From Dyadobacter soli (GTDB lineage Bacteria; Bacteroidota; Bacteroidia; Cytophagales; Spirosomataceae): DNA of 64,000 nucleotides. Positions 33,025 to 40,412 of this stretch are shown piece after piece (within the stretch, counting starts at the first letter, position 1; each line of letters begins with the position of its first letter). The DNA is taken from NCBI RefSeq assembly GCF_900101885.1, contig NZ_FNAN01000011.1:248001-312000 (forward strand). The letters are read 5' to 3'. Under the pieces are notes generated by a model that saw nothing but the letters and a program-made list of their open reading frames with translations, made no database searches and had not been told where the DNA came from. The position numbers and the translations under genes were made by a program.

Positions 33025-33507
33025 TCAGCTACCTGCGCACCTCAAACGGTAGACAAACCAGTAGCGGGCAACTTTACCCCCGCGAAGCTGGCGGATCACA
33101 ACCGGCTTATCGATCGTGGAGAAAAGGTTTTGGTAGATTTCTGCCGGATCCTGGAAATTATTGGAAGGGGTGATGTAATAGGCGTCAGAACCTGACTCTA
33201 CCTTTCCATATTTTGCCTTGAGCCAGTGAAACTTATGCAGATCATTCAGGCTCCCAAGGCCAATCAAACGCATCTTTAAGGGATAGGCCACATAGAAATA
33301 CAAATGCCCGCCCGGAAACCATTTGTGGATCAGTAAAGGGGCCCTCTCATCCATACGTCCACTTGCCATGTCACTATTGCGTATCATTTCAAAAGCTGGG
33401 CCTAGCTGCTCCCACCCGGTCATATCCAGGGTGAAATCCCCGCTTCCGGTTTGCGGAAAGGGCTTGGGCGAGAGGGTGGGAGGGAGAAAAAATTGGCTTG
33501 GGGCCAA
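33025..33507 (-). pseudogene. C-terminal remnant of an ArnT/GT39-like glycosyltransferase
   Basis: The frame codes for 160 residues. The part from GDFTLDMTGWEQLGPAFEMIRN onward looks like the periplasmic C-terminal tail of ArnT-like membrane glycosyltransferases: LLIHKWFPGGHLYFYVAYPLKMRLIGLGSLNDLHKFHWL, then YYITPSNNFQDPAEIYQNLFSTIDKPVVIRQLRGGKVARYWFVYRL. There is no catalytic N-terminal DD/DE region and no membrane segments, which normally precede this tail (about 400 residues). The first 25 residues come from a purine-rich stretch and are unlike the family. It ends one base after the PAP2 gene on the opposite strand. I consider it a truncated gene; an independent small protein cannot be excluded. 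Confidence 0.55.
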
Positions 33508-33620
33508 AGGATTTTAAGTGAATGCGGCAAAGAACCTTGGGTCGGACACCTCGCAGATCAGCTGTCGTTGCAATGCCGGCGATGGCTTTGTCTTAGTAGC
33601 ATATAGATAGAACTAAACAG

Positions 33621-33646
33621 GCGCGGGCAGGGGCTTCCGCCCGCGC
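33621..33646 (-). terminator. GC-rich hairpin after the DUF6520 gene
   Basis: GCGCGGGC and GCCCGCGC pair over 8 bases with a 10-base loop, 17 bases past the stop of the leftward DUF6520 gene. The following leftward sequence is only moderately T-rich (CTGTTTAGTT). It is a probable end of the RiPP-like/MauE/DUF6520 block. Confidence 0.55.
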
Positions 33647-33663
33647 TCTGTCAAGCAGCCAGA

Positions 33664-33975
33664 TTATTCAGGCACGTATCCGGTCTGAATGGACCCGCTT
33701 TGGTTGGCAGCGGTGTTTTCAGCGTCGGTGTGGGCATTAGGATTGTATCCGTCTTCGAAAACGCCTTTGCAGAGTTTTTCGGCCGCGTTACAAGACTCGG
33801 AAAGTGATCCGATCTCCCAGCTGTTGTCCCGGTTGGGCTGCGCAGGCGTGCCTGTTCTGACCCAAGTCTGGGTTAAGACCTTGGTTTTTGGCGCGCCTAT
33901 CGTGTTTGAGACTGCCATACCACCTGCAAGCATCAAAGAGGCCGCCAGCAAATAATCGATTCTGAACTTTTTCAT
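33664..33975 (-). CDS. DUF6520 family small exported protein
   Basis: The protein has 103 residues. It starts MKKFRIDYLLAASLMLAGGMAVSNTIG, a signal peptide in the style of DUF6520 proteins, followed by a short mature part with SWEIGSLSESCNAAEKLCKGVFEDGYNPN. It has two cysteines about eight residues apart and a polar C-terminus. DUF6520 proteins are Bacteroidota-specific and of unknown function, and they commonly lie next to MauE/DoxX-like membrane proteins, as here. It could be a secreted peptide product or a partner of the MauE-like redox protein; neither is demonstrated. Confidence 0.75.
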   Translation of the reverse strand: MKKFRIDYLLAASLMLAGGMAVSNTIGAPKTKVLTQTWVRTGTPAQPNRDNSWEIGSLSESCNAAEKLCKGVFEDGYNPNAHTDAENTAANQSGSIQTGYVPE

Positions 33976-34013
33976 AACTGTAAGTTTAAAATGTGAAAAG
34001 TGAACATTGTCGC

Positions 34014-34514
34014 CTACTCTGTTTTCAGGTTTTCGGCAGCGCCTGGCGGACGCGGGGCAGACTTGCTGCCTGTGCCTGCGTCCGGCTTGATGTTATCCGA
34101 AGAAGCTTCCCGTCTGGCCAGCATCAGGCCGGTGATTGAGAGCGTCAGAAAGAAAAGGTTGAATAAAAAATGGCTTTCAAAGCTCAAACTGCTTATCACC
34201 CCTCCGCAGCTGCACGGGCGGCGGCTGAAAAAATCAAGCAGTACAAGGCCCATGTAGCCAGTGAAGGCTGTCATCAGCAGTGTCGAAAGCCACAGCCCGG
34301 CATGCCGCATTGAAGGGTTGACCAGCAGCAACACAGCCAACAGCTCAGCCGGTGGTAGCAGCCAGAAAGCAAGGTGCGAAAGCCAGGACGGAAAAGTCTG
34401 ATTGAGCATCTGCGCCCGAAACTTTTCATAGTCAATTACCTTTGATAGGGCCGTGTAGAAATACAGAATGATAAGTGCCGCGGTGATTAACCTGATGATA
34501 AGGCTTCTGTTCAT
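34014..34514 (-). CDS. MauE/DoxX-like membrane protein
   Basis: The ATG at 34514 gives a 166-residue protein with a start in the first membrane segment (RSLIIRLITAALIILYFYTALSKVIDYEKF). An earlier ATG at 34706 would overlap the Crp/Fnr gene with unlikely sequence. Four membrane segments are visible: that segment, LSHLAFWLLPPAELLAVLLLV, GLWLSTLLMTAFTGYMGLVLL, and HFLFNLFFLTLSITGLML. The loop FFSRRPCSCGGVI holds the CxCGG motif of MauE-like methylamine utilisation proteins, which supports a thiol-disulfide or quinone-linked redox role. The last 30 residues are a polar cytoplasmic tail. It neighbours DUF6520 (39 bases downstream) on the same strand. Confidence 0.8.
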   Translation of the reverse strand: MNRSLIIRLITAALIILYFYTALSKVIDYEKFRAQMLNQTFPSWLSHLAFWLLPPAELLAVLLLVNPSMRHAGLWLSTLLMTAFTGYMGLVLLDFFSRRPCSCGGVISSLSFESHFLFNLFFLTLSITGLMLARREASSDNIKPDAGTGSKSAPRPPGAAENLKTE

Positions 34515-34644
34515 AGGGGTTGAGAATCTAAAATTGTTTGAGGCATGATCTTTCCGGATCATTGGTGAATTTCGGCTTATAAAACTTTGAACTACTGCGG
34601 AAATCGAAAGCCGGTTACAAATTGATTTTCGTATTGTAGTCGAT

Positions 34645-35208
34645 TTAATTCCGTTTTCTTCTGATCTCGCTGAGCGTACTGGGAGTGATTTCCAGGTAAG
34701 CTGCAATATCGCGCAGCAAGAACCGCTCGGCTGGGAACAGCGTTGTAAACCTGGTATAGGCTTCCAGGGCAGGCAGCGCGCACAGCATGGATTTAATAGC
34801 TGCCAGGCGAATGTCTTCTAAAAGAATTTTGCTGGCCAACTTGGCCGCTTCGGGAAAAGTTTGGTAGATAGACATCATTGCGGCGGGCTGAATGCCGCTT
34901 ATCACGCAGTCTTCCAACAACACGATCTGGTCTTGACCGTACCTGGGGGCCGGGTTTCGGGGGCCAAGCAACATAGCTTGCCCCTGTTGCCAGAGCCGGG
35001 TGATATGCTCTTTGCCGTCCTGGCTTTCGTAAGCGCCTTTTGCAAGGCCTTTGTTAATGAAATAGATGCTGTAAAAGGATTTGCCAGGGTAAATTATGTG
35101 GCCTTTAGGGTAGGTCTTCTGGAAGTGCGCAGATTTGAGCGAAGCGCGAAATTCTTCGCTGAGCGCATAGTGGCTTGACAGGTAATCGATCATTTGGGGC
35201 ATGGCCAT
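34645..35208 (-). CDS. Crp/Fnr family transcriptional regulator
   Basis: The protein has 187 residues. The cyclic-nucleotide-binding-like beta roll spans about 25-115 (FQKTYPKGHIIYPGKSFYSIYFINKGLAKGAYESQDGKEHITRLW). The C-terminal HTH is at the end: FPAERFLLRDIAAYLEITPSTLSEIRRK. This is the Bacteroidota-type Crp/Fnr regulator without the usual Arg of cAMP-binding CRP. The ligand is unknown. It starts 14 bases after the unknown 397-residue gene upstream and probably controls neighbours such as the MauE/DUF6520 pair. Confidence 0.85.
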   Translation of the reverse strand: MAMPQMIDYLSSHYALSEEFRASLKSAHFQKTYPKGHIIYPGKSFYSIYFINKGLAKGAYESQDGKEHITRLWQQGQAMLLGPRNPAPRYGQDQIVLLEDCVISGIQPAAMMSIYQTFPEAAKLASKILLEDIRLAAIKSMLCALPALEAYTRFTTLFPAERFLLRDIAAYLEITPSTLSEIRRKRN

Positions 35209-35221
35209 AGCAGCGACATTC

Positions 35222-36415
35222 TCAGGATTCCCTTATCCAGGTGATCATCCGTTCTAGTGTGCCGATTACCACCTCTTTGTCGCCTGCTTCGAAAGTGTAG
35301 GCCTTGTTGCGCAGGCTTTCATAAGAAATCTCTTCTTTCCTGGGTGTTGAAAGGTAAGGCGCTACGCTTTGTATGAAACTGTTCAGGGATTTGGATTTAA
35401 CGATCCTGAGAGCGTCCAGGGCTCTCAGGATTAGCCCCAACTGATCCACAGAAAGAAAGCACATTACTTTAAAGGGCTCGGGTTTTTCTTTACTTGGCTG
35501 CTGGTTTTGAAGCGGCAAAACGTCCCACTGGTGCTTTTTTTCCAGATAGGTGATTTCCTGGGCAAACCAGTTTCCGAGCACTTTCTTTAGGTCGGCGTGT
35601 TGAGGGCTCAGTTTGACTCCTGCTTTGCGATGCATCTGGTTGAATTCCTTATAGCTCAAAAGGAGCTGCGTCATTTTTTCGTGGACCGGGCCATAAGCAT
35701 TGATCCGTTGGGCCAGTTTCTGGGTGAAGTAGTTCATAAATCCGCGGCTGTTGAAATTCAGGTAGACCAGCTGCTCAATAATGGCCTGATGAAGCCTTGT
35801 TTCATCGGTTTCACTGCTGATCTTTTCAAGCGAAGAGACCAGTTCCTTTTTATAGAACACCTCGCGGAAGGAGATTGGCCTTTTCTCAGAATCGTAAATG
35901 AAATGGTGAAGACTCTGAACGATAATATCGGTCAGGCTTCTGTTGTCAATCCTGACAAACAATTCCAGACGGAGCGCTTCTAACCGGTCGGAGAGCTCCT
36001 TTTTGATCTGGGCCAGGTAGGACGCCGGAACCCGTTCGTCCAGACTGAGAAAGTCGCTGAACCGGTCTTCGACAAAGCCCAGCAGCTCATCCAGGCAACC
36101 CGAAATACTTTCAAGGGCTGTTTGCAGCCGCTGGTGAGTTGGACTGATTCTGGAAGCGTTCTCGTAGGCCTGGTCGAGTAGCATCACAAGGCTTGCATGG
36201 TACTGGCCGACCAGGAGCTGCATTTTCCGCCGGGAATCGAGTTGAAAACCCTGCTGCTTTAAAAATTTGACATGCCGCTCTTTTTCCTCGTCAGCTTTGG
36301 CGACAATGGTTTGCAACTGCTTGTCTGAGAGCGTATCGATCTCGGTCTTGGCGATGTTCAGGGTAACGTTGATGATGAAATCCAGCCATTCAAGCGAGTA
36401 GTTTTGTTCGAGCAT
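35222..36415 (-). CDS. Unknown protein encoded behind the peptide gene
   Basis: The 397-residue soluble protein is predicted mostly helical. The N-terminal half is a long charged helical region (SDKQLQTIVAKADEEKERHVKFLKQQGF, then LLDQAYENASRISPTHQRLQTALESISG). The C-terminal 80 residues look like a domain repeated in Bacteroidota mobile-element proteins (VMCFLSVDQLGLILRALDALRIV ... APYLSTPRKEEISYESLRNKAY). I do not recognise a catalytic motif, and in particular it has none of the features of the SpaB_C elimination domain that LanB-like enzymes use. It lies downstream of a strong terminator that separates it from the peptide gene, and 13 bases before the Crp/Fnr gene. The function is unknown. 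Confidence 0.6.
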   Translation of the reverse strand: MLEQNYSLEWLDFIINVTLNIAKTEIDTLSDKQLQTIVAKADEEKERHVKFLKQQGFQLDSRRKMQLLVGQYHASLVMLLDQAYENASRISPTHQRLQTALESISGCLDELLGFVEDRFSDFLSLDERVPASYLAQIKKELSDRLEALRLELFVRIDNRSLTDIIVQSLHHFIYDSEKRPISFREVFYKKELVSSLEKISSETDETRLHQAIIEQLVYLNFNSRGFMNYFTQKLAQRINAYGPVHEKMTQLLLSYKEFNQMHRKAGVKLSPQHADLKKVLGNWFAQEITYLEKKHQWDVLPLQNQQPSKEKPEPFKVMCFLSVDQLGLILRALDALRIVKSKSLNSFIQSVAPYLSTPRKEEISYESLRNKAYTFEAGDKEVVIGTLERMITWIRES

Positions 36416-36451
36416 AGGATTGGTAGCTTAATCATTTTTAACACGAAAAAT

Positions 36452-36487
36452 GCCCGGAAGCCGAAGGTGGTCACTTCGGCCCCGGGC
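36452..36487 (-). terminator. Intrinsic terminator after the peptide gene
   Basis: Inner arms GCCGAAG/CTTCGGC (7 bp) and outer arms GCCCGG/CCGGGC (6 bp) form a strong stem, followed on the leftward strand by ATTTTTCG. It begins 14 bases after the stop of the 43-residue peptide gene (36501), as expected for the end of a short, highly expressed transcript. Confidence 0.75.
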
Positions 36488-36500
36488 TTGCGGGTGCTAC

Positions 36501-36632
36501 TTAAAGCCTGCCAGGCAGTGTACAGATCGTGCCGCTGGTGGTGATTGGATCATCGCCGTCAGGGCCCTTAGCCTCTGTGGGGATGATGGCAAGCGTCTGG
36601 ATCGCCAGTTTGGGTTTTCTCGCTTTTTTCAT
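36501..36632 (-). CDS. Candidate ribosomal peptide (RiPP) precursor, 43 residues
   Basis: A leftward frame from an ATG at 36632 to TAA at 36501-36503. The N-terminal part MKKARKPKLAIQTLAIIPTE is short, basic and hydrophobic, like the leader start of many Bacteroidota precursors. An acidic-glycine linker follows (GPDGDDPI), and the C-terminal part TTSGTICTLPGRL packs three Thr, one Ser and a single Cys (Cys37). It has the same direction as the LanB-like enzyme and the kinase upstream and is followed by a strong terminator. These facts suggest a substrate of the LanB-like enzyme. It is too short to prove coding by itself. A hydrophobic antisense frame covers the same bases, and I consider it the shadow. 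Confidence 0.6.
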   Translation of the reverse strand: MKKARKPKLAIQTLAIIPTEAKGPDGDDPITTSGTICTLPGRL

Positions 36633-36734
36633 TGCTCAGACTGTTTTGGTGACAGTAGCAAAGCAACCAGTTAGATCAATTACTGCCTATCTATTGGGCT
36701 CAAATCCGCCTGGGCAGGGACAAAATGCCTGGTT

Positions 36735-37796
36735 TTAGATCGAAACAAGGATCGGGATTCGCAACACGACGCCGTAGCTTAGCTGGTTCTGCCGGATTTC
36801 AAACTGGTAGGGATATACGCCTTCATAGAGCATCGCCAGCCGGCGCTCGATGGTCGGCAGACCTAGGCCCTGCCTGGGTCTTTTGACAGCTCGCGCGGGC
36901 TTATTGTTGGTAATCGTAAAGTGTAGCTCCTGCTCGGTAGCTTCAAGCTTGATGTGGATCTGGCTTGGTCCGGTGTGGGCATCGGCTGAATGTTTGACTG
37001 CATTTTCTGCAAGCGAGATCAGTACCAGGGTCGGAATATATCCGGCGCCGGCCACAGGGCCGGACTGCTCCCACTTAATATTCAGGCGCCTTCCGTATCG
37101 CAGCGTTTCCAGTTTCAGGTAATTCCTAAGGCTTGCAAGCTCCTTTTTCAAAGGCACGAACCCCGATGAAGTCTCATAGAGCGTGTACCTGAGAAGGCCT
37201 GCGAGCCTGTTCAGATAACCCGCCGCACGGCCTGAGACGGGAACAACCGAAGCATAGGCGGACAGAAGCACGTTGTAGATGAAGTGTGGTTCGAGTTGGG
37301 ATTTGAGCAGCCTGAGCTCAGTCTCTATTTGCTGACGCTCGATCGCTGCCTTCTTCTGGCCTTCGGACAGGCCGTACTGGAGCATTTTCAGTCCGACTGG
37401 AAATAACAGCAGTTGCAGCTCCTGTAAATCGTAGCCAAACACAAGCCAATCCTGCCAGCTTCGCATGGAAGGCTCCTTCAGGTAAAGACTTCCCAGTTTT
37501 TTAAATGCTTCGGAAAGATTCCCTAGTCCATACCACTTGTCGAGCAGCCAATATACAAACGTGCTTGCAAGGTGCATCACAGTGACAAGCCCCAGCATGG
37601 TTAGGCTCAGCACCCTTACCAGGCTATCACCACTTCGAAGATTTTGAAACAGCCACAACCCCGCGTAAAAGACCGGTATGAAACGCAGATAGTAGATAAA
37701 GTAGGAGTTGACAAGCCGCCACGCAGGCAGCTCACCGCCGAAAGCCGGAATAAAGTAAGCCAGGTGATAGGCTATAACAACCAGCCCTGATGGCAA
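36735..37796 (-). CDS. LytS-type sensor histidine kinase
   Basis: The protein has 353 residues. The N-terminal part has about four membrane segments (YFIYYLRFIPVFYAGLWLF; VLSLTMLGLVTVMHLASTFVYWLL). The cytoplasmic kinase core has the H box LKSQLEPHFIYNVLLSAYA with the phospho-acceptor His, an N box (LISLAENAVKHSAD) and a GLGLPTIERRL region. This is the His_kinase (PF06580) plus HATPase arrangement. Its start overlaps the end of the LanB-like gene by 25 bases, so the two are translationally coupled, and the peptide gene follows 102 bases later. No response regulator is encoded in this cluster; the nearest LytTR regulators (53.6 and 60.5 kb) have their own kinases. The topology suits sensing of an extracytoplasmic peptide signal. 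Confidence 0.88.
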   Translation of the reverse strand: MPSGLVVIAYHLAYFIPAFGGELPAWRLVNSYFIYYLRFIPVFYAGLWLFQNLRSGDSLVRVLSLTMLGLVTVMHLASTFVYWLLDKWYGLGNLSEAFKKLGSLYLKEPSMRSWQDWLVFGYDLQELQLLLFPVGLKMLQYGLSEGQKKAAIERQQIETELRLLKSQLEPHFIYNVLLSAYASVVPVSGRAAGYLNRLAGLLRYTLYETSSGFVPLKKELASLRNYLKLETLRYGRRLNIKWEQSGPVAGAGYIPTLVLISLAENAVKHSADAHTGPSQIHIKLEATEQELHFTITNNKPARAVKRPRQGLGLPTIERRLAMLYEGVYPYQFEIRQNQLSYGVVLRIPILVSI

Positions 37797-40012
37797 GTCA
37801 CGACATTGTTTTTGGCAAATTCGGACCTTTTCAGATCCTGGTAGGTGCGTATATGGCCAGCCGAACGGACGGGAATGACAATTTCATTACGGTAGCTTTT
37901 GCCTTTGTATGTTAGCAGTCCGGGACCGGGTGCGCGCAGCACCTCAGTCAGGCGCACTACCTGCTGACTTTGCAGCATCTCGATCAACAGGCGGATTGCC
38001 ACATGGCAGTTGCCGTCAATAATCAGCTGACGGTCATGCTGCCCGGCGTAAACCATTCTTGGGATCCCAAGCGATCTGCGCACTTTGCTCCACCAGGCTT
38101 TGTGTGAATCCGGGCTTTCAGGGATGTCAGCCAGTAATGATTTGCCAATATGCCATTGCGCTTTTGAGACAACGATTCTACCATACTGCACGCGGGGGAA
38201 AAATGGGTAACTGGCTGGCAGCGCGCCGTCCCAAAACAGGGTAGGTGCATCCAGACTGGCCAGATCACATAAAAAGCGGTAAATCGGGGGCCCGCTGGCG
38301 AAATTATGGGCGCTGTTCAGCCGGGGCAGCACCCTCTTGCCCAGCGATTTTGAAAATAGTATAGCCTTGCCATCTCTGACTCCTACCATAATGTCTTCGA
38401 GTGGGATCATCTCATTTTCGGTCCCAGTCAAAAAGCAAATTTGATATTGGTTAAGCGGCGGGCGCCGCGTCACGTGGCCCGCTGCACCGTTTGCAGCATA
38501 AGCAATCTCGGCAAAAACCACCGCGGCGTAATCTGTCTGCTCGGATTCTACCATTTGGCTCACCGCCTGACAAAGTTCTGGATTAGAATCAGCAAATCGG
38601 GCGATAAGCCCCGCGCTACCAGGACCTGAAATCCCTTTGAGTTCAAATAAATATTCCCCTTTGTCAAGACAGCCCTGGCTTTTGGCGATTATACTTCCCA
38701 GGATAGAAAAGCCCTCTATGTTTCTGCTGACCGCGTCGGGCAAGTCCTGTTCTGTCAACATGTATACCGTGCCCCGCGTGGCCGTTGCCTGAAAGTAGGC
38801 TCTTTCCATCCATGCAGCGGGGAACAGACTGGCATTGCTGGCTGGCTGATCTTGCCTAAGCAGATTCATAACCTGCTCGTTTTGCGGGGACGGGCTGATC
38901 AGATGACCGTAGCCGATGCCGGTATCCGGATCAAGGGCCTGCGGTAATGGAACTAGCTGCATTTCATAGCGATTCGAAAACCGCCGGATAAAGCTGGTTA
39001 AAAGGCCACTTGAAGGCGATGCCCTATCAGACAGCAGCCTTGCGAGCTGTTTGAGAATCCCGCTAACCGCATTTTTGCTTATCTGGCACCGTTGGGCGCC
39101 AAATTCAAGATCGATCTGCACAGGAGCGTTTGACTCGATATCAGCGGCCGCAAGTGCAGTTGTCAATCCCGCGAAGCGGTCAGCTCCGCGCATTGGCGCG
39201 TCTTGCATCTTTTCAAAGGCTGAGAAGATCTCACCAGTGGCATGGGTGGCAGCCTTGGAAGCCAGCTGCTTTTGGTAGCCAGTTAGGCTCAGCGGGCGCT
39301 CCGGGCCAGTGGTCAGGATCTGTTCTTGGACCAGGGTCTGAATCAGATCGCGGCTGTCTTTCGAGCTTAACCCTATGCTTGTCAGTTTGTCAGTAATGAC
39401 TTGCAGGCCTACTGATGGCTTACAAAATTCAATGACCGTTCTCAGGATTTGATTGCCCTCGATCTGCCGGAAATCAAGCCCTGTTGAATTTTGAGTTGAA
39501 ACGGCCGTCCTGGCTGTATACCTGTAACTCGCACCGCACTCGTACAAGCTGGTGTTAACACCGATCATGCCCTGCATTGAAGGTGCATCCCAACCGGCCA
39601 GCTTGGCGCCGATTTGTTCAAGCACCTGGCCAGAGAGTATGCCGTGCTTTTTCAGGTTTCCGTCGAAGCTGATGTTGGTTGCTTGCGCCAGGCCGGCGAT
39701 CGTGTATCCTGCAAAAAGCCCAAATGGGGTGCTGCGGGTGCAGGCGCGGATCAGGTACTTGTAAAGCGCCAGCAAAACTTTTTCCTTGCCCGGCACGCGG
39801 CCTGTTTCCACCAGGTTCTTGGCAAGCTGGTAAAGTTCGGGGGAGGCCAGGTAAACGGCTTCTTTAAAATCAAGGTTTTTCATCACCTGGATAATCTGAG
39901 CTTCCAGTGAGGCCGGGTCGGCGCACAAAGCACGGTTGACCGATCCGAGCAAGCTTTCAGGTAGCAATGGCCTTCTCAGAAGCGCCAAAGGGTGGGATTT
40001 GAGTACTGTCAT
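37772..40012 (-). CDS. LanB-like lantibiotic dehydratase glutamylation-domain protein (possible PEARL)
   Basis: The 746-residue protein begins SHPLALLRRPLLPESLL and has the diagnostic motif RACTRSTPFGLFAGY at about 89-103, where LanB enzymes have a conserved RxTPFG. Further family parts are ENEMIPLEDIMVGVRDGKAILFSKSLGKRVLPRLNSAHN and a PRVQYGRIVVSKAQWHI segment. The homology covers the tRNA-dependent glutamylation domain (Lant_dehydr_N, about 700 residues in NisB). It ends soon after that domain, and no SpaB_C elimination domain follows here or in a neighbouring gene, nor is a LanC cyclase present. Either elimination is done elsewhere, or the enzyme is a PEARL that adds an amino acid to a peptide C-terminus. 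The adjacent kinase and 43-residue peptide genes are co-directional. Confidence 0.85.
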   Translation of the reverse strand: MTVLKSHPLALLRRPLLPESLLGSVNRALCADPASLEAQIIQVMKNLDFKEAVYLASPELYQLAKNLVETGRVPGKEKVLLALYKYLIRACTRSTPFGLFAGYTIAGLAQATNISFDGNLKKHGILSGQVLEQIGAKLAGWDAPSMQGMIGVNTSLYECGASYRYTARTAVSTQNSTGLDFRQIEGNQILRTVIEFCKPSVGLQVITDKLTSIGLSSKDSRDLIQTLVQEQILTTGPERPLSLTGYQKQLASKAATHATGEIFSAFEKMQDAPMRGADRFAGLTTALAAADIESNAPVQIDLEFGAQRCQISKNAVSGILKQLARLLSDRASPSSGLLTSFIRRFSNRYEMQLVPLPQALDPDTGIGYGHLISPSPQNEQVMNLLRQDQPASNASLFPAAWMERAYFQATATRGTVYMLTEQDLPDAVSRNIEGFSILGSIIAKSQGCLDKGEYLFELKGISGPGSAGLIARFADSNPELCQAVSQMVESEQTDYAAVVFAEIAYAANGAAGHVTRRPPLNQYQICFLTGTENEMIPLEDIMVGVRDGKAILFSKSLGKRVLPRLNSAHNFASGPPIYRFLCDLASLDAPTLFWDGALPASYPFFPRVQYGRIVVSKAQWHIGKSLLADIPESPDSHKAWWSKVRRSLGIPRMVYAGQHDRQLIIDGNCHVAIRLLIEMLQSQQVVRLTEVLRAPGPGLLTYKGKSYRNEIVIPVRSAGHIRTYQDLKRSEFAKNNVVTCHQGWLL

Positions 40013-40412
40013 GGTGTTTTGTCAATGAAAGGTTACAAACTTTCAATGACTTTCTTTTTTAGCAACCGGCAAACGAATTGGGCCCAAGGCTGGAAAATCG
40101 GGGCTGAAAGCCGGGGAATCTGGTATAGCGAATTGTCAGGTTTTGCCCTGAAACAAGCCCAAAAGTGCAGCTAAGCTAATCCAGGCCGGGTCATGACGCT
40201 GTAATGGAAAGCCAAAAATGTTCGGCATAACCGCCGGGCCCTGCCCGCTTCCTTATTCCGCTTCCTTTTGGCCCACAGGGCCTGGATTGGGGCTGAGCTT
40301 TCTTTTTTTCTTGTTTTTCTTTGGGTCAAAACCATGGTGTTTTTTGGCAGTCAGATCCTGAAAACAAGGGCGGAAGATCAGGTTTATTTTTTCACTCAAA
40401 ATCTTTAAGCTC
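40013..40412. other. Divergent intergenic region between the LanB-like and DUF932 genes
   Basis: No supported gene in 400 bases; a leftward 55-codon lysine-rich frame and a rightward 60-codon frame show nothing recognisable. On the leftward strand a GTTG-19-AAAGTTTG arrangement (the second box at 40036-40043) could be the promoter of the LanB-like gene, with one mismatch to TAnnTTTG. A GC-rich run near 40230-40290 has several short hairpins. Confidence 0.35.

Noticed and set aside
35222..36415. The unknown 397-residue protein as the missing elimination (SpaB_C) domain of the LanB-like enzyme
   Set aside because: It lacks the WFFIRY-type and HLRLR-type motifs of that domain, is too helical and charged, and its C-terminus resembles other mobile-element proteins.
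35222..36415. The same protein as RteC, the excision regulator of CTnDOT
   Set aside because: Only a loose resemblance of the C-terminal region; the length is nearly twice that of RteC and the rest does not match.
36450..36738. Rightward frames of 69-74 codons with a hydrophobic stretch over the peptide gene
   Set aside because: They are antisense to the 43-codon gene, oppose the direction of the operon, and run into the terminator hairpin; the hydrophobicity follows from the antisense of a Lys-rich leader.
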